Positions 1 to 12,953 are shown, counted from the stretch's first letter. The stretch is 64,000 nucleotides of DNA from Leptodontidium sp. MPI-SDFR-AT-0119 (GCA_020726505.1 JAHLEZ010000002.1:2852001-2916000); one strand, 5' to 3'. The notes: generated by a model not told the origin, from the sequence alone. Program-made: numbers and translations.

Positions 1-383
1 GATCTGCAGACCAGATTGAGACTCCGTTCTTGCAAGACTGCTGTCAGTTCGTCAAACGCGGTCTTTGTGCTCTTGCTTGATGAGGAATGATTGACTCCTG
101 CAGGTGTTTGATGTATCTTAGATTCCTATGCTTATTTTTCTCTTGGGATGCCTCTATTGGTTGTTTGATGGGGAGGTGATGTACAGTTACGTGGAGAAGA
201 TGTAGCTCCCCAGATCCCAAATCCCGTCATAGCTCCTGGACTTCTGAAACCTTCCCATCTTTTCATTTCCCCCAGAACCCACAACACTCCATAGTCCCAG
301 CGTCTTTGCCTCATGTAAAAGCGGCTTTGATATCACTCCACAAAATCTCGAGTTTGAATTCTAGAGTCTCTTGAGTTTCAAAA
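1..383. other. Intergenic, no gene recognised
   Basis: Only a short minus-strand reading frame (132-314) without recognisable domain is present. The last part should hold the promoter of the thioesterase-like gene. Confidence 0.5.
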
Positions 384-1183
384 ATGTCTAATCTCAAATA
401 TATGCGCAATCAGGTCAGTTTCTATAGATTATCATTCCGTATGATCATTATCTTCTGAATGAATCAATAAATCTCTTTCTGTATATTATGTGAGATGAGG
501 CATTGCTGATCAGACGTCAGCCCGTGACCGGCCCGACTGCACACTTCAAAGCCACCCATGGTGCGCCAAACTCCTCTCTGACAAACCTATCGTTCAAGTC
601 ACAGTCCCAGATCGAACCCCCATCGCATCTACAGAATCAGCCCTCGTACGAGAGACCTTGAACACGCCCGAGACAGTGAAGGCATATATAACGCTTCTTC
701 CGGCATATCAAGCCCACGACACCGGCCTCAGAAACAGGCGAGGATAGAAGAATCCATTTTTAGAGCTGTACACGCTGGTGGATCTGAATAGTGGCGTGAA
801 CGGGTATGCCAAGACCGCTCATGGAGGGCACTTTGGAGTTGTCCTTGATGAAGTTATGGGCACTGCGGCGAATATGCAGGCCGGTGAGTTGAATATTCTT
901 CAATCTTTGTACAGAATTTCGAAGTTTTGAAAACTATGGAATGCCCACTAACTTCCAAGCAGCCCAGGGAGCATACACAACGTCCCTGAAAATCGATTTC
1001 AAGAAATCATTGTTCACACCAAGCGTGGTCCTCATCCGTGGGAAGGTTGTGAAGAAAGAAGGGAAGCGATTGTTAGTAAAGGGTAGCTTCGAGGACAAAG
1101 ATGGACATGTCCTTGCAGTGGCTGACGGGCTTTGGGTCATGGTCAACAGGGATATTGGAAGATGGACCGATTCGAAATTATGA
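384..1183 (+). pseudogene. Hot-dog fold thioesterase (4HBT/PaaI type), nonsense codon
   Basis: Three exons can be joined in one frame: 384-413, 514-883 and 963-1183 (acceptor 960 is also possible), 207 codons. The product matches small fungal hot-dog acyl-CoA thioesterases. The signature is the HGG segment (NGYAKTAHGGHFGVVLDEVMG), where the family binds CoA thioesters and helix residues sit near the active site. This is followed by strand-rich segments with KIDFKK, VLIRGKV and GHVLAVADGLWVMV. The reading frame is interrupted by TAG at 745-747, between the N-terminal part (HPWCAKLLSDKPIV...) and the HGG exon; both sides are in the same frame and both look like genuine protein. A CAG-to-TAG change would explain it. 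A rare short intron removing the stop cannot be excluded, but no good GT...AG pair is visible. Single-domain enzyme, probably cytosolic or mitochondrial if ever functional. Confidence 0.7.
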
Positions 1184-2208
1184 TGCGATGTGTTATCCAT
1201 GGCAAAGCTGAAAATCCCCAGGTTCTTGGTTGCGCGTTCAAGCTTTCAAGTCGGCTTTTAGCTAAACTTTATGATCTCTACTGAGTTTCAATTCTTGCGC
1301 CACGGAGATTGCTCCTTGATAATGAAAAACCGGTAGTCTGCAGCCATTCGTAGATCGCGACTCAGGAACCTCTCTTGGAATCAGAAAGCTCTCCAAAGAT
1401 GAGTTTCCCAACTGTTATTACACTTTTGTGCCTGACACGACTCAGCTGTTTACGGAACTCGGATGGTGATCAGACCTCCCCGTGACACACTGGTTTGGGA
1501 AGCAACCAAAACAAACTTTCGCCTAGCCAGCCCCCAGTTTCAGATCTAGCGAATCATTCGGCGGAGAGCACTCCGAGGGGGCACAATACAATACATTGAG
1601 AGTTTGTGTGGCTTGCATCAAGGAGGTCCACGGAGTACGTACTCTTGATTCAAGTCAACTGAAGCTAGAGGCAATCCGGCATTCTTCTAGAAGATGATGT
1701 TTTGGACTTTCTCTATGTCTGCCACCCGTCCTCGCTTTGAACCTTTTTACACTACGCGCTTTGTTAATTCTGTCCCACCCATCGATGAGAAACTCTCTGA
1801 CTGGTTTGGAATGACCATGGGGTTCTAACCTTTTTTTTATTTATATTTAACTGGGTATCTGGCTACCGATCACTTCGAACGATCTCATAACAAAGTACAG
1901 GACAGCAATGATTACGAGAACTGGCCGAGGCGGGTGCGAGTCGGTACGCTAGCTGTGTTTTCACGATTCATGCGGGTTGCCTTGCACCCCACGACCCTGC
2001 ACATTCCAATCAGAATTAGCTTCCAGCTGTATGCGTCGAAGGGTGTTCCTTTTCCAGATGATGTTTCCCAGTTTTTAGAATCAGTCTGATACAAATCCGT
2101 CGAATAAGCTTTAGGGCTATCTCTCTGGGGTGCGGTTATAGATGAGATGCTGCCCCATGTGTAGATATGCTCTATTTTTCTACTCCACTTCTGGAACCCG
2201 CGATTTCA
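1184..2208. other. Intergenic, nothing recognised
   Basis: About 1 kb with no convincing coding frame. The minus-strand frame at 1912-2094 has no recognisable feature. The right end is expected to contain the promoter of the receptor-like gene. Confidence 0.5.
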
Positions 2209-3765
2209 ATGGACTCAATGTTCTTGTGAGTATCAAGATGAGACGCGGATGCGCCTTTGCTCACGTTCGGCAGCTACAATCGCAGTGGAACGACAGTCAC
2301 TGGATCCATACCTGCACCACCGGGAGTGGTACCAAACCTGGAACACCCACAAGATGTCCTCAAGACGACGAATCTGGTAGTTGAGATACTTTGCCTGTTG
2401 TTAGCAACTCCTTGTGTATTATTGAGGCTGTACATCAAAGCTCGGATAATACGCATGGTCGGAATAGAAGATTGTAGGTGATTATCGAAGGCTCGTCCCG
2501 CTTCTGCGACCGGCTAACATGTCGTCTTTCAGGGTGCTGCCTCATTGCCGGGGTAAATAATTATTCCCCCTTCACCACGTTGGAGACTGATCAGTGTACA
2601 GGTACTAGCCACCGCATTTTTCATTTCAGGTATAATGATGGGTATCTTTGGAGGTGGGTACCATGATTGGGAAGTGCGAAAAGACCTCTTCATCAAATTC
2701 AAACAAGTATGTACATATCTGCGGGGATTGATTTCGCGCAGCTGACAATTGGCCCAGGAGACTTGTAAGTTGCTGGAGTGGCACCTTGATCTACTGCACA
2801 GAGACAGATAACCGGGATTCCTGCTTCCCGGCTGATCCGCATTATCCCAGATTTCGATATCATACTCAACTCGCCTACACTATTCTTCACCAAGTCAACT
2901 ATCCTCCTTGTGTTCGTTCGAGTTTTTGCTCCCATGGAGAAAGCAGTGAAAGGCATATACGCCTTCATCATCGTCATGGGACTGTACTACGCTGCCAGCA
3001 CCATCTCAAAGATATGGATTTGCACCCCGATCGGGGCTTTCTGGAACCCTTCAATTCGAGTTTCTTGCATCAATACTGTCTTACTATTTCGCATTGATAA
3101 TTATGTCAGCGTCATCACCGACGCCCTCATCTGTATTCTTCCAGTGCCCTTGATGTGGTCGATTCAGATGACGACGAAGAAAAAGATAGGCATTGGGCTT
3201 CTGTTAGGTGCAGGAGGACTTGCAACTGCATGCAGCGGCACACGCCTGATCTATACCTCGATTGTGGACAAGCCCGATGCAACCTTGGGGGCCATGGTGT
3301 TCAAAATGTTGGCGTGAGCTTGCTCCATTCTTGGACTTATAATTTATCCTGAACTAACACAAGCCAAGCTCCTCTGAGATCGCAATTGCACTCGCGTGTG
3401 CATGCATCCCTTCATTCAACGCCCTATTTTCACGAATGAGCGCGAAGTCCAAAGCGAAACACAGCAATTATACATCTAGCGTGAAGTTGAGTAAACTCAG
3501 CAATCTTGGCAAGGGCTCAAGAGGCATCAAGAGCAACCCGATGATAAATTGCACGGAGGACGGATTTAGGCGGCACACGTCGCTTGAACGGATTCTGAAC
3601 AATCCCTCGAATACGGATGAGGACTTTGGATACAGAGTTAAGGTCTTTGCGGACAGCGGGCCAGATTCTTCGTTTCCTGGCGCATCACCACCGCCTGAGG
3701 ACGGGATGCGTGTTTCGCATGATCACAGAACAACGAGGAGTCCCAGGTACAAAGACATGGTTTAG
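2209..3765 (+). CDS. PTH11/SAT4-type rhodopsin-domain integral membrane protein
   Basis: Proposed exons are 2209-2225, 2274-2473, 2533-2552, 2602-2706, 2802-3313 and 3369-3765; together they give an uninterrupted 416-residue frame. The start is the ATG at 2209 because the long second exon has no ATG of its own. The family signature is clear: hydrophobic helices with the stretch IEDW after helix 2, the loop GGGYHDWEV, then helices around SPTLFFTKSTILLVFVRVF, IYAFIIVMGLYYAAS, the extracellular Cys residues (WICTPIGAFWNP, VSCINT), DALICILPVPLMW, and GIGLLLGAGGLATACSGTRL. The C-terminal roughly 110 residues are hydrophilic and Ser-rich, as in the cytoplasmic tails of this family. Relatives act as plasma-membrane receptors or sensors in filamentous ascomycetes; no ligand can be inferred. 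The intron 2707-2801 is the least certain join. No CFEM domain precedes the helices here. Confidence 0.8.
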
Positions 3766-4878
3766 TTTTCCACGATGGTTTTCCACAAATGTATGGATAT
3801 TTTACCACACTGCAATTGTCCTGTAATCATTAATGCTCACACTCTATCCGGCGGCCCGTGACGGAGCCGTACATCAACCCCAATTCAGCTCAGCACTTTT
3901 GCTTGTTAAAAGCTTGATATACCAATTCCTCCTGGTACGAGCAGCACTTACTTAATTCGGCCCTTTTTCCAATCATTTTCCGGGATAACGGCAGCATTTA
4001 CACGATCCAGTCACCTTGATCCCGAATTGGATCCTGTAAGTCATCCACCCGGATCCAGCGGCATCGGTTATCGGCTTCTGTGGAGAATAACAAGGAGGAG
4101 AGACGAGATGCTGACTACCACAATACTGCTTCCTCCATTGGGCTTGAACTTCCTCTGAGATTATTTTTCTGGCCCTCGTACTTTATCTGATGGGGAACCT
4201 TGTCCGCTTTTATTACCTCTCTGCAGTAGCTTGAGATTGATAATGCTTGAGTAAAGCTTGAATCCCGCCCCATATGCTTTTCTCTTGGTGAGACTTGGAT
4301 GCTGCTTAGGTCGTCTTAGGCATATCCCCCACCGAACTCTCCAATTCTATGAATTCTGGACAAGATGCGGAAGATGTGAGAAGGACGCTCCCAGCTCGCC
4401 ATTTGTCGCTCAGCTCGCAATTCCTCACTGTTTGAGAATATGCGAGTCATGAATGCTGACTGTATATTCAAATGATGTCGATGGCAAATGTATGCTAGGA
4501 AGTGGGGGAATCTACGAACTGAATCTTGCAATTCATCCCTTGCAGAAGCCTTCTGAGTATAACCAGGGCTGTGCAAGCTTTATGCGGGCATGGCGCTGCT
4601 TTGAGTTGACTTCGTTGGGGGAATTGTGGACACTCGGGTTGTTTCTTTCCTTGTCTAATCTGATCATGCTAATCAGATTAAGGAAGCGAGCAAGGTCCTG
4701 AAAATCTATATCTTATCTGATCCTGCTGAAGATTATCAGATCAAAGATCGGCTCAGGTCCTGATCACCAAGTCATTTTGTTTTGAGCCTTTGCACACCGA
4801 GACAATTTCCACCGCATTACAGCTTGAAGCGAGGATATCCCGACACCCTGGAACACGAACCAGCTTCTTCATCTGACC
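3766..4878. other. Intergenic, nothing recognised except small palindromes
   Basis: No coding frame is convincing; those at 4258-4701 look spurious. Around 4656-4680 an imperfect palindrome (TAATCTGAT, spacer, ATCAGATTA) and nearby ATCTGATC/ATCAGATC repeats lie 150-220 bases before the transporter start, and could be promoter elements. Confidence 0.4.
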
Positions 4879-6645
4879 ATGGCTTCTGAAACCAGTCGAG
4901 GAGCCAGTCCTCGCCAAAAGCTCGGATTGTGCGACTTCAACTTGACCCTGGTCTGCTCCTTTGCCCTCCTTTTCCTTTGCTCTTTCAACTATGGGTTCAG
5001 TGACCAGGCCTTTGCTTCAACTCAAGCAACGAATTCATTCGCCAAGCAATTTGGTGACCTTAAGTTTAAGTCGAAGAAATATGCTCTCCCCGCCTTATAT
5101 CTAAGTCTTCTGAATAGCCTCAAAGCCGGTACTCAACTTTTTGGTAAGACCTAGTTCCCCAGATCCCCCAAACGAAACGGCACATGTTATATCCTTGACT
5201 AACTCTGGATCAGGCGTTTTTGTGGGAAGTTGGATTAGCAAAAGATATGGTCGCCGATGGTGCATATTTTTGATGAATATCTACGCTCTTGGAACAACGG
5301 CTGTGATGGTATCAGGGACCAATCGTGCACAGATGTTAACAGGACGGAGTCTATATTGTAGGGATTCCCTCAGACCCTTCTTGCAACATGATGTTAACGA
5401 TAGCAGCTATATATTTGGGCATGCAATTATCGGTGATTCCAATCTTTCTCGCCGAAATATCGCCAACATATCTCCGAGGAAGCATAGGAACACTCTATTG
5501 GTTGAGCATCAAGGTATTCAATCCCCTTGTTTATCTTGGCAAGAATATACTGACTGAAAGTGAAGTGTGGTGGATTACTGATAACCGGGATAGTGAGAGT
5601 TACTTCCAAAAACAAAGACTACAGCGCCTGGCAGATTCCCATTGGTCTGATTTTTGTGATTCCAACGATTGTAATCAGCTTGATTTGGTTCGTTCCTGAG
5701 GTATGTTACTCGCTCAGATTTAATTTGAAGCTGAATCTCATCTCGTTATATTTTTAGTCTCCACGATGGCTGCTTTTGGATGACAATCCCGACGCGGCGC
5801 TAAGCTCCTTAACTCGCCTCCGTCGAACCAGATTCGATAAAAAGACAGCATACACTCCGCAGGTCATTTCTGAAGAATTCTCTGATCTTTCGGACGCAGT
5901 TAGGGAACTACCTACAAAGCCTTCTGATGTATCTCGTATCAGACACTTTCTATCCATTTTCTCGCCTGCCAACCGCCAGCGAACAGCAATTGTGATCGGC
6001 CTCCTATTCTTTCAGCAATCTACAGGACAATCGTTTGCTTCACAATACGGAACCCTCTTTGTGAAAGCATTGCACACCGTCAATCCATTCAGCGTAACCC
6101 TGGGTACCAATGCTATCGATATCGGCGGAATTCTATTCTGTATGCTACTTGCGGATCGAGTTGGCCGCAGACCAGTCCTCATTATCTCTGCCTTGCTGCA
6201 GACGGCCGCATTGCTTACCATGGGTGGCCTCGGCACTTCAGACGCATCTGTGACAGCTGTCAAAGCAGGGATAGTTGCCATGCTGCTTCTTTACTCTTTC
6301 GGATGGAGTTTTGGGTATGCGCCACTTGCCTACGTTGTTGCTGCCGAGCTTCCTTCGCCGCACCTACGCGAGTACACCCTTCGAGTGGGCTATACGGTGA
6401 AACTTGTCATGGAGTTCGTTATCTCGTTGACGTATCCTTACTTGGAAGATGCGGACAAGGCCAATCTTGGAGGCAGGCTTGGTTTTATCTATGGTTCGAT
6501 AGCATTTTTGGCCTTCCTTTTCAGTCTATTGTTTGTCCCTGAGACGAGAAATATCGAGCTTGAAGATATGGACGAGATGTTTGGAAAGGATAATTTGAGT
6601 TCAGGCAACGAAAAATTGAAGTCCGTGGGAAAAGAGAAGATGTAA
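4879..6645 (+). CDS. MFS sugar transporter (hexose/STL family)
   Basis: Five exons, 4879-5143, 5214-5357, 5407-5513, 5566-5700 and 5758-6645, keep frame to give 512 residues, the usual size for fungal sugar porters. Hallmarks in order: the first helix with YGFSDQAFAS, a loop 2-3 signature SKRYGRRWCIF, the helix 5-6 region LAEISPTYLRGSIGTLYWLS, the post-helix-6 signature SPRWLLLDDNPDAALSSLTRLR, FFQQSTGQ at helix 7, ADRVGRRPVL in the second half, and the C-terminal PETRNIELEDMDEMF. It would move a sugar or polyol across the plasma membrane by proton symport or facilitation; the substrate is not readable. Twelve helices can be traced. The start ATG is followed directly by a short cytosolic leader. 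No neighbouring catabolic gene points to a pathway. Confidence 0.9.
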
Positions 6646-8286
6646 ATCAATATTCAGACGCTTGTATTCTGCAATATTACACTTTACAATTTGTTGAGAT
6701 ATTAACCGTGCACTCTCTCCAGTAGTATATAGTCAGGCCTTCGGCCCTCCATAGAACAGCAACTAATTCAACATGCTTCATACCAATTAACACAATTCAG
6801 TGAGGATCATTTTAGACGTTGATTGAAAAGTTCAGGGTTTAGAATACTAGAACATCAATATACTGACAATACGCCAGACAATCAAAGCGTAGAGGGTACC
6901 ATACATCCACATTCGCCAATCAATCACACAATAAAGGAACGAACAAAGGTTCGGGTGCGGTTTCGTAATCGTAACTCTTTCTTCTGCCACATCACCAACA
7001 TTTCTCTCTTGACTGTAGTATCAGTAAGGAATTTCTTGGAGTCGGATACCCTCGGGACATGACTGAATAACAGGCCTCCTGACTGGAGCTTCGAGAACCA
7101 ACAAGATGGTGTTTTTGCAACGCAGCATCTGTGGCCAAGATAATGAACTTGACAAAATTGCCTCTACCTTTGCTTGGCTGGTTAGGATCCCAGAATTTAT
7201 CCGCAGCCAAAGAACACGTCTCAGGGAACCTCACCAGATCTCAACACGATAAGTAGGCTGGTCATTCTTGGCTAACAATTCCAAAAGTTTCTCCTTGGGT
7301 AGTTGATCTGCGTACTTTACTTCAAAGAATCAAAAAATTTCGCGGAAATAACAGTAAATAGCAGCTTCTGATGGCGTCTACGAAGGCACGGAGGATGTGG
7401 CTTCTCGCTCGCCAGGGTTCCAACACCCGGAGCTCAGCGACACTTCACGAGAGTTCTGCACGATCATTCGCTACTAGAACGAAGTAACCATTTTTCATCA
7501 ACACTCCATGCACCGGCAACGAACCAAGTTTAATCATACCTGGAGATCATCGTTGAAGTTCCATATCTTGTGGTCGTTTTCACGTGAGGTGTAGTGTTGC
7601 CGCTGCAGCCAAGTCATTCCAAGCGACTTGGCCATACTCTTCTAAGAAGGTAACAAGCATGACAAAACAGGAGCTATTTCAGCCCCCTGGAAATAAACTT
7701 ATCGCAAGAATACCCTGGAGGCGCAATCAGGCTTTGGAAGTGCGGGGATATAGCGTTGGCCGCGAATGTACAAGAGTTGAGTGGCTCCCTCCGCCGTTAG
7801 CTGATAGGAGATTCTTGGCTATGTTGTACGGCTGGCTTGGACACACTCAAAGCTTTGCACAAGGCCTGTCCCGTGGGCCATGATAGCAAAACTTATCTTG
7901 CCAGGAATTCTTGGTAACTGCCTTTACTGTCACAGTCAAGTCCGGACAAGACGAACTGTTGCCATCTAGTCGTACCAAGGTGTCTTGGGTAGCTTTGAGG
8001 GCATTCACTACTTCAGGTAGACCATTCTTATTTGTTGAATCCAGCAGTTCCAAGTAGCCAAGGTGTTGAACCACAGAATATCAGTCCAGATGGAGTCAAA
8101 CGTTTGATTATCTATCTGCAAGACCAACAAGCCAGGGTGTATGGCATTGAAGCTGATCCTTCCTGGCGATCAAAAACACACATATATATCTTCAATTTCT
8201 TCTACAGTCATGTTTTTCTTTGTAGGTACAGCTCTAGATACGGCTCATCACCAGCGAATCGAGGCACAGCCAACTCAACCTCTACA
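6646..8286. other. Intergenic, no gene supported
   Basis: About 1.6 kb. Reading frames at 7584-7883 (+) and 7847-8074 (-) are open, but neither has a recognisable domain and the second lacks an ATG. The part before 8287 should contain the promoter and leader of the peptide transporter. Confidence 0.4.
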
Positions 8287-10428
8287 ATGGACGTCAAACG
8301 GAGTCTTGAGGCGACACATGGCGCAACCATGATCGAACCAACCCTTGCTGTATCCAACTCCCTCTCCGATGGCGAGAAGACGCCTGCCATTGTCGATAGC
8401 GACAAGCCTTACCCAACCGAGGAAGAGTTCGCAACTCTACCAAAGGTCCCAGGCCATATTCCATGGACATCTTGGACAGTTGCAGTTGTCGAGTTTGCTG
8501 AAAGATTCTCATACTACGGCACAACTGCTGTCTGTACGTATATTCCCGGTCTTCATGCATGACTCCACTGATCTTTATATAGTTGTCAACTTCATCCAGC
8601 GTCCTCTACCGATTGGATCTTCAACGGGTGCTGGTAAGATCGTGCAGAAATCTGGTGCACTTGGAATGGGACAACGTGCTTCAACTGGTTTGGTTATGTG
8701 TAAGTTCATGCAAATGACACCTTGGTCGGGTCAAGCTAACTTTACCCAGTCAACAGTTTCTGGTCCTATGTTACACCACTGGCTGGAGCGTAAGTAAACT
8801 TCTCTATCGCCTTACTTCCTTCTTTGGCATGATCTGTAATCTCTTCTACCCAAGTCTCTCGGAATTTCCCCAGCAGAAACATGCTGACTTGATGATATCT
8901 AGGTATGTAGCGGATCAATATCTCGGTCGTTATCTCACAATCCAGTACTCCATCTGCTTTGCCCTTGTTGGACATTGCATCTTGATCATATCCGCAATTC
9001 CCCCAATCATCGTCAAGCCCAATGCGGCAATCGGAGTCTTCGCCATTGGTTTGGTTATAATGGGTCTTGGAACTGGCGGATTCAAGAGTAACATCTCTCC
9101 CCTCATTGCCGAACAATACAAAGACGAGAGACCATATGTCAGGACAAACAAGCATGGTAAGAAAGAGATTGTTGATCCTGCAGTCACGACTGCTCGCATT
9201 TACATATACTTCTATCTCTTGATCAATGTCGGTTCTCTCACTGGATCTTTAGCCATGGTATACGCTGAGCACTACGTTGGTTTCTGGTTATCTTACCTCC
9301 TGCCAACTATTGTCTTCTGCATGTGCCCCGCTATCCTCTTCGCCTTCAAGAAATATTACACACACTCCCCTCCAACTGGATCTGTCATGGGCAAGGCAGC
9401 AAAGCTCATCGGCTTCGCCTTCAAAGGGAAATGGTCTATCAATCCGCGCACCACGTAAGTCCGATCTTCGAAATAGTATCTTGTTCCGGATACCACTTGT
9501 TGATATGTCTGAACGATTGCTAACGACTCAAAGTCTCAAAAACTTCAAGCACCCAGATTTCTGGGAGCGAGTGAAGCCTAGCAACATCGCTCCAGCTGAT
9601 CGACCAACGTGGATGACCTTTGATGACGCTTGGGTTGACGAGGTTCGCCGAGGTCTTCTTGCTTGCAAGGTCTTCCTCTGGTACCCCCTGTACTGGCTTG
9701 CTTACAACCAAATGACCGGCAACCTAGTGTCCCAGGCCAACACCATGAGACTCGGCGGCGTACCCAACGACGTGATCAACAACCTAAACCCGATCTTTAT
9801 CATAATAGTCATCCCAATCATGGACTTCCTCATTTATCCTGGGCTTCGGAAAGCAGGAATTAACTTCACGCCAATCAAGAAAATCTCTTTTGGATTTTTT
9901 CTCTCCTCTCTGGCTATGGTATCTGCCACTGTCACTCAGTACTACATCTACAAGCTGTCACCATGTGGAAGTAACATCAATGCGCTCCAGAGTCCTGCAA
10001 GAGACTGTTCCGCTCCCTTCACAGTATGGATTCAGGTTTTCCCATATGGTTTGATCGGACTCTCAGAAGTCATGGCATCAATTACTAAACTCGAATACGC
10101 CTACACCAAAGCACCAAAGAACATGAGATCTACCGTTCAAGCTATTGCACTTTTCACCAGCGCCGTCTCAAGTGCGTTGAGTCAAGCGCTTGTAGGTTTG
10201 AGTGAAGATCCTCTATTGGTTTGGAACTATGGAAGTGTTGCTGTCGTAGCGCTTTTTGGTGGAATTGGTTTCTGGTTGACTTTCCGAAGGGCTGACAGAG
10301 ATGAAGATAGGCTCAACAACTTGAAGGAGAGCAACTGGGGGGCTGCAACTGATAGTGATGTGGAAAGCAGTGTCAATCCGGGGGTTGACACTGTCAATGT
10401 TAAGGCTGGAGAGAAGTCTCCGTTGTGA
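8287..10428 (+). CDS. PTR2: Proton-coupled di/tripeptide transporter (POT/PTR family)
   Basis: Exons 8287-8533, 8583-8699, 8750-8789, 8903-9454 and 9534-10428 join without frame error to 616 residues, the normal size of fungal PTR2 proteins. The first helix carries the POT signature VVEFAERFSYYG (the ExxER-type motif used in proton coupling). The second signature region reads GLVIMGLGTGGFKSNISPLIAEQ, followed by ARIYIYFYLLINVGSL. Later helices include FLWYPLYWLAYNQMTGNLVSQA and the conserved SITKLEYAYTKAP near the C-terminus. It imports small peptides at the plasma membrane. In yeast this gene is regulated through amino acids and the N-end rule; nothing visible here tests that. The ATG at 8287 is chosen because the frame upstream of it is not protein-like. 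The very small third exon (40 nt) is supported by the protein sequence on both sides. Confidence 0.93.
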
Positions 10429-11513
10429 GATGCAAGGGAGATGTTTGACGGTTCCACTTCTTTGCCTCTCTTTCATTTTTGATACCTGGTGGATGATTCG
10501 GTCGATTTGCTTTTGGTAGAATGATTTATTTTAGACTGAGAAATGCGTGAATGACATATAATCTACACTTCAAATCTCGGTTCCATCTAGTCTCTCCAAA
10601 CGTTACAGCAAATCTGATCGTGTGATTAAGGTTCATATAGTGTTTGGTGCAAGTGCAAAGACCGTCTCATACCCCAGAGGCAATTCGAGTCGAAATCGAC
10701 CAAGCCAACGGCGTTGCCTCAACTTGCAATTCCCAGGGGCCGCTTGCTCCAGATTTATTAACACGCCACGCGAATTTACTGATTTACTTCCACTACCCGT
10801 TTTCTATGTTTTTTCCCTCACAGTCTTAAATAGCTGGGTTGTGTAGGCAGTGGGGATGCCCCAGAAAGAGCCACATTTTCAACTATTATTCTTTACTGCT
10901 CGGAGTACCAGTCTTAGATTTGACTGCCCTATCCGATCGTCAGAAGTCGAATTTTGTTTCATTTTTGTCGATGCCAAGTTTCTGTACAGCCTCTCAAGCA
11001 CGGTTCTTGGATCAGAAGCTTCGGAATTGCTTCGCACTCTTGGGGGCGTCCATGCTAGGAAAAGCTTGTCTGGACATTAAGAGAATGAACTCTTGGTACG
11101 AAAGACAGAGCAGCTGTTAGCATATCTTTCCATGGACGTAAAGATATCACGGCATATTCTATACCTCTGAAAATTATTACTGCGGAACTAAAGCATGTGC
11201 GGTTGGAATTTCATCGTCTCCAATGTCCTTAAAAATATCTCATACTTACAATCGCGCAGTGGCCAAAAGAAAAACTCATTTTTGAGTAAATGAAGGATGT
11301 CCGGTTCAAATCCAATGAAAATCCAACTCAAACTCCTTGACGCTGACGCAAGGCCTTGACCAACACCATCATTTGAGAAACCCATCCATTGCATCTTCAT
11401 TCCAAAGAACTATCATGTTTTGTCTTCTAGTTCCGCCAAAATCATCCCGAAAATTCCAAAAAGAAATCCCCTCAAACACCCCTTGCACGACAATTGTAGA
11501 TCCCCCAATGCTC
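10429..11513. other. Intergenic, nothing recognised
   Basis: About 1.1 kb between convergent genes. The open frames at 10622-11120 are short, overlap each other and show no domain. Confidence 0.5.
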
Positions 11514-11987
11514 TCAATCAGAGTCCTCCGCAGCCTCTTTCATAGCAGCAAACTTAACCTTCTTAAGCCTCTCCTCCTCACCAATCCTAGCAGTAATCGG
11601 AGCCCAGGCGCGATCACCTTCATTTATAGTCTTAAGGCCCGTCTTGATGGCCGGGTCAAACACAACATTAACCTCAAGAACATCTCTCCAATTCCTACTC
11701 CTCATAATCTCCATGAGTTCCTTCACATCACCCGTAAGAACCTCGCTGTTTGGAGCGCGACCCCCGTCCCAAGCGACCTGGAAGTTCATACCTTCGACGT
11801 CTAGGTTCTCGGGTGGGAGGGGTTGGTGAGCTCCAATGTTCAAGAGGTTGGTGATGAAGACTTTGGTGATGTTGTTTTTGAATCCTCAGATGTGGTTGTT
11901 GGGTGAGATGAAGCTGGTGACGGAAGGGTAAGGGTCTTTCTGGCCTTTCAGATACATGTAGAAGCGGACCATGAGAGTGGATACCAT
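11514..11987 (-). pseudogene. Short uncharacterised protein (VxWDGG family), nonsense codon
   Basis: A 158-codon minus-strand frame starting at the ATG at 11987 (MVSTLMVRFYMYLKG) runs to 11514, broken by one TGA at 11886-11888 between SFISPNNHI and GFKNNITKVFITNLL. Sequence on both sides is in the same frame and protein-like, so CGA-to-TGA is the simple explanation. I do not recognise the family. The segment GMNFQVAWDGG followed by ELMEIMRSRNWRDVLEVNV recurs in the relic at 12.95-13.24 kb, and a weaker version occurs in the gene at 42.0 kb, so this is one of at least three divergent members. The C-terminus is charged (Lys/Glu then EDSD). A functional start downstream of the stop would require a non-ATG codon. 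Confidence 0.5.
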
Positions 11988-12953
11988 GGTTGGCGAGAGG
12001 TAACGAGTAGTTGTGGATTGCTGGAGTAGAATGAAAAATTGTAATTGTGAGTTTGGTCTGCTGTGTCGATGATGGTCGCGGTAGATATTCCAGTCTAGCG
12101 GGAAATCTAGATGTACAGTACATATAGAAAGTTTCTGAAAGAGCAATGCTCGAGAAGCCATCAATGTGATCCTTTAGTTTTGCTAACCATAGATCTTCAA
12201 ACATAAAAGGCAAGACACTTTCATCTTATGTAGCCTGACATCAGCTTCCAAGGAACTCAGAAGGGAAGACGGACGAAACAAAGCAATTAAACCAGGTTAG
12301 TACGTATACGAAGCAGGAGGAAGGAACTGACGGAGTTTAAGCTGGGAAAGGCGGGGGAAAACTGGGATATTCTTTTGTGGCACTATTCATGCAACATACG
12401 GGCTGATTGAAAGGTATACCAACGCATGAAGTTCTTTGAAGCGTAGGCAGGCTGCATAAATTGAGCGATGAAAGAAACTCGAGGAGATGAGAAGCCATTT
12501 GGGCAATTCCAACCGGTGGCAAATGAAGGGAGAAAACAGCGCATTTTATCTGCCTTTTATTGACTACAGATCAAGAGATGATTTTGAGAGTCCAGAAACC
12601 AAGGCGGCACTGTTGTCCAGAAACAAGATGGGTTAAAAAGTGGGTCACATCAAGAGAGATAAACAAAAGAGATGAAGCAAGACAACACAACACGGCACAA
12701 ATATCGTTCGGAAGCAAATAACATTGCTCTTTGTAGGTTGGCACACTGTTATTTTACCTATTTGGATGTTGAATTCATGATTCTCACATAGCTCGTCCTC
12801 CAGACCTGGAGTCAGCATTTTCCGAGGTACAATGTGATATTATGAAGTCCAATTCCCAAGCAAAGTAATGAAACACAGAATCCTACATGATCCCTAACTA
12901 AGCAACAGACATACCCACGTCCAATTGATTTATCTAAATCAAAACGCCACTAG
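11988..12953. other. Intergenic, nothing recognised
   Basis: Nearly 1 kb of A/T-leaning sequence between two related minus-strand relics; no coding frame is convincing. Confidence 0.4.

Noticed and set aside
2707..2801. Extra coding exon in the receptor-like gene (AGIDFAQLTIGPGDL)
   Set aside because: The frame ends in TAA and cannot be joined to both neighbours; removing the whole stretch as an intron keeps the gene open.
7584..8074. Open frames upstream of the peptide transporter as small genes
   Set aside because: They overlap on opposite strands, show no domain, and the minus one begins at GTG rather than ATG.
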